Source: Acidimicrobiia bacterium
Lineage (GTDB): Bacteria > Actinomycetota > Acidimicrobiia > Spongiisociales > ZC4RG35
Assembly (NCBI GenBank): GCA_009377735.1
Contig: WHTL01000281.1
Coordinates: 1-5,393 of the forward strand
DNA: 5,393 nucleotides
Reading direction: 5' to 3'
Positions 1 through 4,871 of this stretch are shown piece by piece (the first letter of the stretch is position 1; the number at the start of each line of letters is the position of its first letter). The position numbers and the translations under genes were made by a program. The notes under the pieces were generated by a model. The model saw nothing but the letters and a program-made list of their open reading frames with translations. It had not been told where the DNA came from and searched no databases.

Positions 1-211
1 CGTGTGTGGCGATGATCTGAACCGGGGCAGTCCGTTGTGATCCGTCCTCCCGGTTGGTGAAAAGGATAGTTTCCTCGCTCTGGTTCACATCCCAATCCGA
101 CGACCTCACCCCCCAGGTGTCATCGTGGTGGTTCATCGCCGCCCACAACGAGGCGCCGGCAGCATCGGTGAGGCCCTTCAGGTTGGGCGGTCTCTCTGGA
201 CTAGATGCCAT
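1..211 (-). CDS. Uncharacterised small protein, N-terminal part (3' end outside window)
   Basis: An open frame starts at the ATG at 211-209 and runs off the left edge, giving 70 visible codons that begin MASSPERPPNLKGL. No signal peptide or membrane segment is visible. The segment 'WDVNQSEETILFTN' followed by 'VQIIAT' looks like alternating beta strands. It loosely recalls small actinobacterial DUF6882-type proteins, but this is memory-level resemblance and I assign no function. The start lies 9 bases after the stop of the exporter gene and in the same frame. The exporter's TGA is the nearest upstream in-frame stop, so this ATG is the first possible ATG. No good Shine-Dalgarno sequence is seen, which fits translational coupling to the exporter. 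The codon pattern and Trp content make it look like a real gene rather than a chance frame. Confidence 0.6.
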   Translation of the reverse strand, partial: MASSPERPPNLKGLTDAAGASLWAAMNHHDDTWGVRSSDWDVNQSEETILFTNREDGSQRTAPVQIIATH

Positions 212-220
212 GGGCGGGTC

Positions 221-2113
221 TCACGCCGTTTCGGAGAGCACGGTGCGATGAAGCAGTGCGTAGAGGCCATCTTGTTGGGACAGCAGCTCCTCGTGTGTGC
301 CCGACTCGACAAGACGGCCGCGATCGAGCACGAGAATTCGATCGGCCGCACGGACCGTGGTGAGCCGGTGTGCGATCACAAGGGAGGTGCGACCTTCCAT
401 GAGTCGCTCGAGTGCCTGCTGGATCAGTGCCTCGGAGCGGTTATCAAGATGCGATGTCGCCTCATCGAGAATGAGAATTCGGGGATCCTTGAGGATCACC
501 CTGGCAATGGCGATCCGTTGCTTCTCACCTCCCGAGAGACGGTGACCCCGCTCCCCGACCACAGTCTCATAGCCATCGGGGAGACCGGCGATGAAATCAT
601 GGATGTTGGCAGCCCGACAGGCACGCTCCAGACGGGCGTCCCCGGCGCCAGGGTCGGCGTATCGGAGGTTGGCAGCGATGGTGTCGTGGAACAGATAGGT
701 GTCCTGGGTCACGATTCCAACATTGGACGACAGGGTCTCGAAGGACAGCCGCCGGACATCGATACCGTCGACGGAAACTGCGCCACGGTCGGCGTCGTAA
801 AGACGGGCCACCATGGAGCCAATGGTGGTCTTGCCGGCACCCGACGGTCCGACGAGAGCCACCATCTCGCCACTGTCGATCCGAAAGGACAGGTCTTCGA
901 GCGCCCATCGCCGATCACCGACGGCGGAGGGAACGGCACCTCCGGGCTCGAAGTTGCGACGACTAACTCTTCGCACCGACTCGAGACCCTGCGGTGTGTC
1001 ACCGTCATAGCGGAACCACACCGCATCGAACTCAATCGTGCCCTCGATCTCGGCGATATGTACGGGCTCGTCGGCCTCCACGATCTCGGGTTCGATATCG
1101 AGGATCTCGAAAACCCTCTCGAACGAGACCAGGGAGGTAGCGAACTCCACGCGGCTGTTTGTGATCGCCGAGAGTGGCCCGTACAGCTGGGTGAGGAGAG
1201 TCGAGAACATCACGATTGTGCCGACCGTCATGTCGCCGCTGATGACGAGCCGACCGCCGAGCCAGAAGACTGCGGCGGTGCCCACCGCCGAGATGAGACC
1301 GAGACCGGCGAAGAACCACCTGCCAACAAGAGCCGACCGGATGCCGAGATCCCGAACCTGAGAAGCCTCGTTGTCGAAGCGGCGACGCTCGTGCCCCTCT
1401 CGACCGAAGATCTTGACCAGTAGGGCACCCGAGACATTGAAGACCTCCTGGAGCACCGCAGACATGCCGGCCTGTCGCTCCATCTGCTCCTCGGTGATCC
1501 GGCGGAGGATTCGAGCCACTCGACGAGCGGGCAGGACGAAGAGGGGGAATGCGGCGATGGCTAGGAGCGTCAGCCGAAGGTCGGCACTGAACATGACCAC
1601 AAGGGCCGCAACCAGGGACACGATGTTGGAGAGGATCGTCATCATGGTGCCGGTTACAGCCTGTTGGGCGCCCACCACATCGCTATTGAGACGGTTCATC
1701 AACTCACCCGTCTTGGTGTTGGTGAAGAAACCGAGGGACATACCCTCGAGATGGGCAAAGAGTTCTCGCCGCAGGTCGTAGATGATTCCTTCCCCCACCC
1801 GAGCCGCCAGGAATCTTTGGAAAACTCCCACCGCGGCGTTCAACAGCGGAACCGCCACCATGAGCCCACCGAGGAGGGAAACCAGACCCATATCCTTCTG
1901 CTCGATCGCCACATCAATCAGGGATCGCACCAGGAGTGGTGGCACCACACCGAGCCCACTGATCACGAGGATGGTGAGAACCACCAAGGCCAGGGTGAGG
2001 CGATAGGGGCGACCGTACCCCCACACTCGTCGCAATAGCTGCCGGTCGAGATCGAGCCGTTGGTTGGGATCGTTCCTCAGGTAGCTCCACCAGCCTCCGC
2101 CGCCGTGAAACAT
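221..2113 (-). CDS. ABC exporter half-transporter (fused membrane and ATPase domains)
   Basis: This 630-residue protein has the type IV (MsbA/Sav1866-like) exporter layout. A membrane domain with about six helices spans residues 38-315, followed by a nucleotide-binding domain to the end. ATPase motifs are complete: likely A-loop Tyr369, Walker A GPSGAGKT (422-429), Q-loop Gln470, signature LSGGEKQR (526-533), Walker B ILILD with catalytic Glu551, D-loop SHLD (554-557) and H-loop His582. It should therefore hydrolyse ATP as a dimer in the inner membrane. About 30 extra residues (roughly 371-402) lie between the A-loop and Walker A; I recall similar inserts in other actinobacterial exporters. 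The Gly-rich start MFHGGGGWW also recurs in such proteins. An in-frame TAG immediately precedes the ATG, fixing the start, and GGACAGG (complement of 2121-2127) lies 7 bases upstream as a ribosome site. Substrate is unknown: lipid, drug and peptide exporters share this architecture. A single half-gene here implies a homodimer or a partner elsewhere. Confidence 0.95.
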   Translation of the reverse strand: MFHGGGGWWSYLRNDPNQRLDLDRQLLRRVWGYGRPYRLTLALVVLTILVISGLGVVPPLLVRSLIDVAIEQKDMGLVSLLGGLMVAVPLLNAAVGVFQRFLAARVGEGIIYDLRRELFAHLEGMSLGFFTNTKTGELMNRLNSDVVGAQQAVTGTMMTILSNIVSLVAALVVMFSADLRLTLLAIAAFPLFVLPARRVARILRRITEEQMERQAGMSAVLQEVFNVSGALLVKIFGREGHERRRFDNEASQVRDLGIRSALVGRWFFAGLGLISAVGTAAVFWLGGRLVISGDMTVGTIVMFSTLLTQLYGPLSAITNSRVEFATSLVSFERVFEILDIEPEIVEADEPVHIAEIEGTIEFDAVWFRYDGDTPQGLESVRRVSRRNFEPGGAVPSAVGDRRWALEDLSFRIDSGEMVALVGPSGAGKTTIGSMVARLYDADRGAVSVDGIDVRRLSFETLSSNVGIVTQDTYLFHDTIAANLRYADPGAGDARLERACRAANIHDFIAGLPDGYETVVGERGHRLSGGEKQRIAIARVILKDPRILILDEATSHLDNRSEALIQQALERLMEGRTSLVIAHRLTTVRAADRILVLDRGRLVESGTHEELLSQQDGLYALLHRTVLSETA

Positions 2114-2120
2114 CTAGTGG

Positions 2121-2127
2121 CCTGTCC
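2121..2127 (-). promoter_or_regulatory. Ribosome binding site of the ABC exporter gene
   Basis: On the minus strand this reads GGACAGG and ends 7 bases before the ATG at 2113. Spacing is good and five of seven bases are purine G/A in a Shine-Dalgarno-like arrangement. The TAG directly before the ATG leaves no upstream alternative, so this site and start support each other. Confidence 0.5.
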
Positions 2128-2148
2128 GGTAGGGCACCGGGGCCTACC
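2126..2148 (-). other. Two overlapping, mutually exclusive intercistronic hairpins
   Basis: In transcript sense, one hairpin pairs GGTAGG with CCTACC (plus-strand 2143-2148 and 2128-2133, 9-base loop). It includes the UAG stop of the lipoprotein gene. The other pairs CCGGT with ACCGG (2136-2140 and 2126-2130, 5-base loop). They share bases 2128-2130, so only one can form at a time. The second ends against the exporter's ribosome site. This could modulate coupling or mRNA processing between the two genes. Short GC-rich stems also arise by chance, so the role is inference. Confidence 0.3.
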
Positions 2149-2935
2149 CCGCTGGCAGGGTCGTGGTTGTCGAAGGTGGAGGGTTGGCCTCCCTTTCGGC
2201 AAGCACCGACCCGATGTCGATGAAGCTGGTTCGCATACGGTCGGCAAGATCGGCTTCAACCGAGTCCCTGATGAAGAGCTCATAGCGGTAGGGCTCCTGA
2301 TACCAGAGGCTGGTAATGCCGGTTGCCGTTTCGAACTGCCATTGCGTGTCGGCGCCCACCCCGGTGGTGAGACATGGCTCCCGGTCGGGAAAGCGGTCGC
2401 AGGTGAGGTCGGAGTCACCGATGTCCTCGGAGTCAGAGTCGAGGGCGACCGTGAGCACCGCTATCTGGGCCGTGGAACGGGATTGGGTGTAGGGCTCGGC
2501 GGACCACCATCCAAAAGCGGCGACAGGATCGTTGTTGAGATCCGACGAACCCGACTCGAATACGAGCTGACTGGTCAAATGGGTGATCGGCTCCACACTC
2601 GTGGCGGGGATCTCGACTTCGGGAAGCACCGTGCCCAACTCGGCCATGCTGACCTGAACGAACCGATCACCTGACCTCCGATCCCGAACCACCTCGAGGA
2701 CCTGTTCGGGGTCGTCGGGAACCTCTTCGACCAAGGTGTCGTTGAACCAGGTGACGTCATTCACCCCGAAGGCGGCGGGGAGTGTGGTGGTGGGGGCAAC
2801 CGTTGTCGACGGCATCGAAACCGAGATCCAATCGGAGGGACCGGCTCCGATCCCGGCCAAGGCATCATCGGAACAGGACGCAAGCAAGAGACCCACCAAG
2901 GCCAGCATGACTCTCGCTCTCTGATTTCGATTCAT
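2144..2935 (-). CDS. Predicted lipoprotein of unknown function, upstream of the ABC exporter
   Basis: The protein has 263 residues from the ATG at 2935. Its N-terminus is a clear lipoprotein signal: a basic segment (RNQRAR), a hydrophobic stretch (residues 9-19) and a lipobox LASC with lipidated Cys21. An in-frame ATG at 2974 would add 13 residues (including a His/Gly stretch) ahead of the signal, so I prefer 2935, although no strong ribosome site precedes either. After a Thr/Pro linker (STTVAPTTTLP, about 43-53) comes a globular part of about 200 residues rich in acidic residues, with Cys179 and Cys188 able to form a disulfide. The extreme C-terminus is again Thr/Pro-rich (PPPSTTTTLPAG). I do not recognise the globular domain. 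The stop lies 30 bases before the exporter start, so the two are probably co-transcribed, and the lipoprotein may be an accessory or partner of the exporter. It acts on the outer face of the cytoplasmic membrane if the signal is read correctly. Confidence 0.85.
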   Translation of the reverse strand: MNRNQRARVMLALVGLLLASCSDDALAGIGAGPSDWISVSMPSTTVAPTTTLPAAFGVNDVTWFNDTLVEEVPDDPEQVLEVVRDRRSGDRFVQVSMAELGTVLPEVEIPATSVEPITHLTSQLVFESGSSDLNNDPVAAFGWWSAEPYTQSRSTAQIAVLTVALDSDSEDIGDSDLTCDRFPDREPCLTTGVGADTQWQFETATGITSLWYQEPYRYELFIRDSVEADLADRMRTSFIDIGSVLAEREANPPPSTTTTLPAG

Positions 2936-3029
2936 CGTTGATCGCCCATTGCAGTAGCCCCCATGATGGCCCATTCAGTGGTGGTGTCGGTGCAGCCCCC
3001 GTTGTCCCACCCTCTCTACCATTGCAGAA
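2936..3029. promoter_or_regulatory. Divergent intergenic region between lipoprotein and dehydratase genes
   Basis: This 94-bp gap must carry promoters for both directions. CCATTGCAG occurs at 2946-2954 and again at 3019-3027, and a one-base-shorter relative, CCATTCAG, sits at 2971-2978. These could be shared regulator sites or chance. I see a plausible rightward -10 (listed separately) but no convincing -10/-35 pair for the leftward operon. Confidence 0.35.
3017..3022 (+). promoter_or_regulatory. Candidate -10 box for leaderless transcription of aroQ
   Basis: TACCAT fits the actinobacterial TANNNT -10 pattern. Seven bases (3023-3029) separate it from the A of the aroQ ATG at 3030, so initiation at the usual distance would begin on the start codon. 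No Shine-Dalgarno sequence precedes that ATG, which fits a leaderless mRNA, a common arrangement in actinobacteria. No convincing -35 is visible. Confidence 0.4.
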
Positions 3030-3872
3030 ATGGATGTGCTGGCGGTCAACGGGCCCAATCTTAATCTGTTGGGTCGACGAAACTTCGACGTGTACGGCGA
3101 GACCAACTTCGCTGCCCTCGAGGCACAGGTTTTGTCGTGGGGCGCGTCGCTTGGGCTCGAGGTCATCTGCTATCAGTCCAACCACGAGGGGGCAATCATC
3201 GACCGCCTCCACACCCTGTTGGATACCGAGACCGACGTGGTGATAAATGCGGGTGCCCTGACGCACTACTCCTACGCCCTCCGTGATGCGATCGAGGCTA
3301 TTGCCAGACCCACGGTCGAGGTGCACATCTCCAATATCCACGCCCGGGAAGAGTGGCGGAGTCATTCAGTGATCGAAGAGGTATGCTCCACCTCCATCGT
3401 GGGACGGGGGACGATGGGCTATCGGTGGGCGCTCCAGTTTCTCGCCCAGCGACGTCAGACACCCGCCCGTGTCGAGCCCTACGGTGACCACCCGCGTCAA
3501 CGAGTTTCCGTCCGGCCCGGTGACGGGGACTCCCTGGCGTTGGTCCACAGCGGAATAGATGACCCCACCGCCGGATGGGATCAGGTGGAGTCGATCGCCA
3601 CGGCCATTGCCGACTCCACGCGTGAGGTGGTATCCATTGAGTATCGGCCGGGACATGCCGCGGATGATGTGGGCGCAGCCCTAAACAAATTGGGCCATCG
3701 GGGAACCGTGATCCTCGACGGTGATGCCGCCACCCTCGCCGACGGAATGGCAAACGACGTTGTCTTCCTCGATCCGCCCGACAACCTAGGCGACGCCGAG
3801 AACGCAATCCGCTCCGGCGGTGACACGACCTCTCGGGTCTTCTCCGACCGCTCCTGGCTCACCAAGTTGTGA
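3030..3872 (+). CDS. aroQ: Type II 3-dehydroquinate dehydratase with long C-terminal extension
   Basis: Residues 1-145 are a typical type II dehydroquinase, which converts 3-dehydroquinate to 3-dehydroshikimate in the cytosol (third shikimate step). The hallmark NGPNLNLLG (7-15) is present. Compared with my recollection of the M. tuberculosis enzyme, the active-site residues line up at a constant offset of two: Arg17, Tyr22 (catalytic), Asn73, His79, Glu97, His99, Arg106 and Arg110. Motifs QSNHEG, INAG, LTHYS and VEVHISNIHARE are all intact, so activity is expected. Family members are about 140-150 residues and form dodecamers; this one is 280. Residues about 146-280 are extra. They look like alternating strands and helices (strands near 168-173, 199-204, 226-230 and 243-247), but I cannot assign them. 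Codon use stays GC-biased to the stop and the frame is unbroken, so the extension is probably real. The ATG at 3030 puts the NGPNLN motif at the expected distance. No other shikimate gene adjoins it. Confidence 0.93.
   Translation: MDVLAVNGPNLNLLGRRNFDVYGETNFAALEAQVLSWGASLGLEVICYQSNHEGAIIDRLHTLLDTETDVVINAGALTHYSYALRDAIEAIARPTVEVHISNIHAREEWRSHSVIEEVCSTSIVGRGTMGYRWALQFLAQRRQTPARVEPYGDHPRQRVSVRPGDGDSLALVHSGIDDPTAGWDQVESIATAIADSTREVVSIEYRPGHAADDVGAALNKLGHRGTVILDGDAATLADGMANDVVFLDPPDNLGDAENAIRSGGDTTSRVFSDRSWLTKL
3439..3872 (+). other. Unassigned C-terminal extension of AroQ
   Basis: The dehydroquinase core ends near residue 140 (ALQFLAQRR). A polar stretch with basic residues and prolines (about 142-164) then leads to a segment of roughly 115 residues. 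Its predicted order is strand SLALVHSG, helix WDQVESIATAIAD, strand EVVSIEYR, helix DDVGAALNKLG, strand GTVILDGD, a short helix, strand NDVVFLDPP and a final SRVFSDRSW. This recalls a small Rossmann-like alpha/beta domain, but I see no nucleotide-binding glycine motif or other catalytic signature. It might be a degenerate enzyme domain, a regulatory domain or an oligomer-contact module. Confidence 0.5.
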
Positions 3873-3880
3873 CTGTGTCT

Positions 3881-3903
3881 TCTGGGGAACTCCGTCTCCC
3901 AGA
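3881..3903 (+). terminator. Candidate terminator hairpin after aroQ
   Basis: TCTGGG (3881-3886) pairs with CCCAGA (3898-3903) around an 11-base loop, beginning 8 bases after the aroQ stop. No T-tract follows; C-rich sequence does instead. It would therefore be a U-less actinobacterial-type terminator or a 3' mRNA stabiliser. The stem is short, so confidence is modest. Confidence 0.35.
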
Positions 3904-3940
3904 CCCCCAACGGCCGCCTCTGCCTCACACCTCGCGTAGT

Positions 3941-3958
3941 CGGGGCCGTCCGACCTCA
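3941..3958 (+). repeat. 18-bp imperfect direct repeat, left copy
   Basis: CGGGGCCGTCCGACCTCA matches the copy at 4190-4207 at 16 of 18 positions. The two copies enclose 231 bp that includes the candidate small ORF. Such a pair could mark an insertion or duplication footprint, or simply be two related GC-rich sites. Confidence 0.4.
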
Positions 3959-4023
3959 TCTCCGCGATCCGACGCCTGTCTGTCGAGTCGGGTGGGTGTC
4001 GAGGTTGGGTGTGGCACTACGTG

Positions 4024-4176
4024 ATGCTTCACCTAGCCGCGGCGCTCGCCGGTGAGATCGCTCTGCGCGGCAGCCGTTTCCCACCCACCACCACGGCATC
4101 TGCACCACCCCCTTCGTCTCGGCAAGTGAGGTCGTCGCTCATTACTGCCCACCCGGTCCCAACACTTCTGGTTTAG
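4024..4176 (+). CDS. Candidate small ORF, 50 residues, possibly a gene remnant
   Basis: From the ATG at 4024 the frame encodes 50 residues beginning MLHLAAALAGEIALRG, with a Pro/Thr/Ser-rich middle, and ends at TAG 4174-4176. GTG codons at 4009 and 4021 are alternative starts, and the frame is open back to 3940. No clear ribosome site precedes any of these. About 61% of third codon positions are G or C, lower than in the neighbouring genes, so coding evidence is weak. Two points favour notice: the first 16 residues could form an amphipathic or hydrophobic helix, and a very stable hairpin begins exactly at the last base of the stop codon. It could be a real small gene, the eroded 3' end of a larger gene, or chance. 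I assign no function. Confidence 0.2.
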   Translation: MLHLAAALAGEIALRGSRFPPTTTASAPPPSSRQVRSSLITAHPVPTLLV

Positions 4177-4199
4177 ACGTCCCCGAATCCGGGGGCGTC
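4176..4199. terminator. Strong 10-bp hairpin, possible terminator
   Basis: GACGTCCCCG (4176-4185) pairs with CGGGGGCGTC (4190-4199) over ten consecutive pairs, one of them G-T, with the tetraloop AATC. This is the most stable hairpin I found in the window. No T-tract follows on the plus strand. It could be a U-less terminator that insulates the lysozyme-like gene from upstream transcription, or part of a regulatory element with the palindrome 8 bases downstream. Confidence 0.5.
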
Positions 4200-4207
4200 C
4201 GACTTCA
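4190..4207 (+). repeat. 18-bp imperfect direct repeat, right copy
   Basis: CGGGGGCGTCCGACTTCA differs from the copy at 3941-3958 at two positions. Its first ten bases also form the right arm of the strong hairpin at 4176-4199, whereas the left copy has no equivalent upstream arm and can form only a weaker 5-bp stem. Confidence 0.4.
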
Positions 4208-4234
4208 AAGTTCGCGACTCGGTGTCGGGAACTT
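4208..4234. promoter_or_regulatory. 27-bp imperfect palindrome, candidate operator
   Basis: AAGTTC (4208-4213) mirrors GAACTT (4229-4234), and inside them CGAC (4215-4218) mirrors GTCG (4224-4227). One G/G mismatch (4214/4228) and a 5-base centre, TCGGT, complete it: 10 of 11 positions are symmetric. It ends four bases before the candidate -35 at 4239, a typical place for a dimeric regulator to bind. As RNA it would also fold into a hairpin. Confidence 0.45.
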
Positions 4235-4238
4235 GGGG

Positions 4239-4267
4239 TTGTGGAAAACTCTGGGTTTCGTTAAGTT
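4239..4267 (+). promoter_or_regulatory. Candidate sigma-70-type promoter of the lysozyme-like gene
   Basis: TTGTGG (4239-4244) and TAAGTT (4262-4267) are separated by 17 bases. This would start transcription near 4274 and give a leader of about 46 bases. The -35 keeps TTG and the -10 keeps TANNNT. It is the best pair I can see upstream of 4320, but the match is moderate. Confidence 0.35.
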
Positions 4268-4299
4268 GAACCATCCGATCTCGCGCTGACATCGGTACC

Positions 4300-4306
4300 G
4301 GGAGAG
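4300..4306 (+). promoter_or_regulatory. Possible ribosome site of the lysozyme-like gene, long spacing
   Basis: GGGAGAG is a fair Shine-Dalgarno match but ends 13 bases before the ATG at 4320, longer than ideal. An in-frame TAA at 4308-4310 excludes any earlier start, and the next in-frame ATG (4344) would cut into the membrane segment, so 4320 remains the preferred start. Confidence 0.4.
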
Positions 4307-4319
4307 ATAAACCCCAAAA

Positions 4320-4847
4320 ATGCGCTGGCATCGTTCACTATTCATGGGTGGATGTGTGATGGTCTTTCTTTTGAGCATCGCCGCATTCGCCGCGTACTCG
4401 ACAGGGTCGAGTGAAGAGGTCGTGGTCTCTAATGCCGGTCTAAGGGCGGGCAGGATCGCTGGATTCGACCATGCCAGGGAAGCTCCACCACCCAGCACGG
4501 CGGTCACTTCCACCACCATCAATGAACCCAAAGCGGCAGTTGTGCAAACTTCCGACAGCACCTTGGAACCGAAGGCAGTTAGAGGGCTGATGGAGAAGTA
4601 CTTCCTCCCTCCAGATGTGAGCCGAGCAGTTCGGGTCGCCTGGTGCTCCTCGCACTTTGAGGTAGACAGGGTGAGTGCCGACGGACGCATCGGTCTCTTC
4701 CAGCACACAGAAGGCGAATGGGCTACTCGGGCAGAAGGTGCCGGAGTCAGTCATGCCAGTCCCGTCAGTCCAGATCCCAACACCGCGGCGGCCGCCTGGG
4801 AGGTCTACGAAGGCGTCGGCTGGTCGGCTCTCGTCTGCCCGGGCTGA
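4320..4847 (+). CDS. Membrane-anchored lysozyme/SLT-like protein lacking the catalytic glutamate
   Basis: The protein has 175 residues: a basic start (MRWHR), one membrane segment (about 8-26), a Ser/Thr/Pro-rich linker (about 28-82, including PPPST) and a small C-terminal domain (about 84-175). That domain has the pattern of actinobacterial transglycosylase-like (SLT/goose-lysozyme fold) proteins: a helix VRVAWC, then S/H/F, DRVSADGRIGLFQH with the core GLFQ (125-128), and AAAAWEVYEGVGW ending in C. Cys109 and Cys173 probably form the disulfide typical of this group. Members normally read WCESR or YCESR, where Glu is the general acid. Here the sequence is WCSSH, so Ser110 (TCC at 4647-4649) replaces it. 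It may therefore bind peptidoglycan without cutting it, or use another acid such as Glu114. The domain faces outside the cell. A palindrome and promoter candidate lie upstream, and a convergent gene follows 24 bases after the stop. The family call rests on motif pattern only. Confidence 0.75.
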   Translation: MRWHRSLFMGGCVMVFLLSIAAFAAYSTGSSEEVVVSNAGLRAGRIAGFDHAREAPPPSTAVTSTTINEPKAAVVQTSDSTLEPKAVRGLMEKYFLPPDVSRAVRVAWCSSHFEVDRVSADGRIGLFQHTEGEWATRAEGAGVSHASPVSPDPNTAAAAWEVYEGVGWSALVCPG

Positions 4848-4858
4848 AACGTACGGGC
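4837..4858. terminator. Weak hairpin between convergent genes
   Basis: GCCCG (4837-4841) pairs with CGGGC (4854-4858) around a 12-base loop that contains the stop of the lysozyme-like gene. It lies in or beside the 24-bp gap between convergent genes, where a bidirectional terminator would be expected. The stem is only 5 bp and has no T-tract, so this is tentative. Confidence 0.25.
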
Positions 4859-4871
4859 CTATCCCTATTCG

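Larger units (their letters stand above)
3873..4319. other. 447-bp stretch without a confident gene
   Basis: This is far longer than the other gaps in the window (94 bp or less). It contains a candidate terminator hairpin, a 50-codon candidate small ORF, an 18-bp imperfect direct repeat, a strong 10-bp hairpin, a 27-bp palindrome and a plausible promoter, each listed separately. I looked for tRNA T-arm sequences and for the conserved core of the c-di-AMP (ydaO) riboswitch, which precedes some actinobacterial cell-wall hydrolase genes, and found neither. Confidence 0.6.

Noticed and set aside
125..1423. A 432-codon open frame on the plus strand
   Set aside because: It lies wholly antisense to the exporter gene, whose motifs are unmistakable. 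Its translation has no membrane, domain or motif logic, and long antisense frames are common opposite GC-rich genes.
2060..2674. A 204-codon plus-strand open frame opposite the lipoprotein gene
   Set aside because: The minus-strand frame has a proper lipoprotein signal and Thr/Pro linkers. The plus frame spans two genes and looks like a shadow.
2936..2974. Upstream ATG at 2974 for the lipoprotein gene
   Set aside because: It would place 13 residues, including a His/Gly stretch, before the basic n-region of the signal peptide. The start at 2935 gives a standard 20-residue lipoprotein signal.
3976..4014. Tandem-repeat appearance of TGTCGAG at 3981 and 3997
   Set aside because: Only two degenerate 16-base units are present, with similarity falling away after seven bases. 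It is too weak to call a repeat array.
4227..4262. ECF-type promoter GGGAAC...GTT
   Set aside because: GGGAAC at 4227-4232 resembles an ECF -35, but the nearest GTT-type -10 elements lie about 22 and 26 bases away rather than 16-18, and the GGGAAC is part of the palindrome.
4139..4319. c-di-AMP (ydaO-type) riboswitch upstream of the cell-wall gene
   Set aside because: Such riboswitches precede actinobacterial cell-wall hydrolase genes, so I looked for the conserved GACAGCTAACC-like 3' core and the paired GGGGGA/GGTGAA segments. Neither is present.
4205..4708. A 167-codon minus-strand open frame
   Set aside because: It is antisense to the lysozyme-like gene, whose membrane segment and fold motifs are coherent. 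The antisense product shows none.
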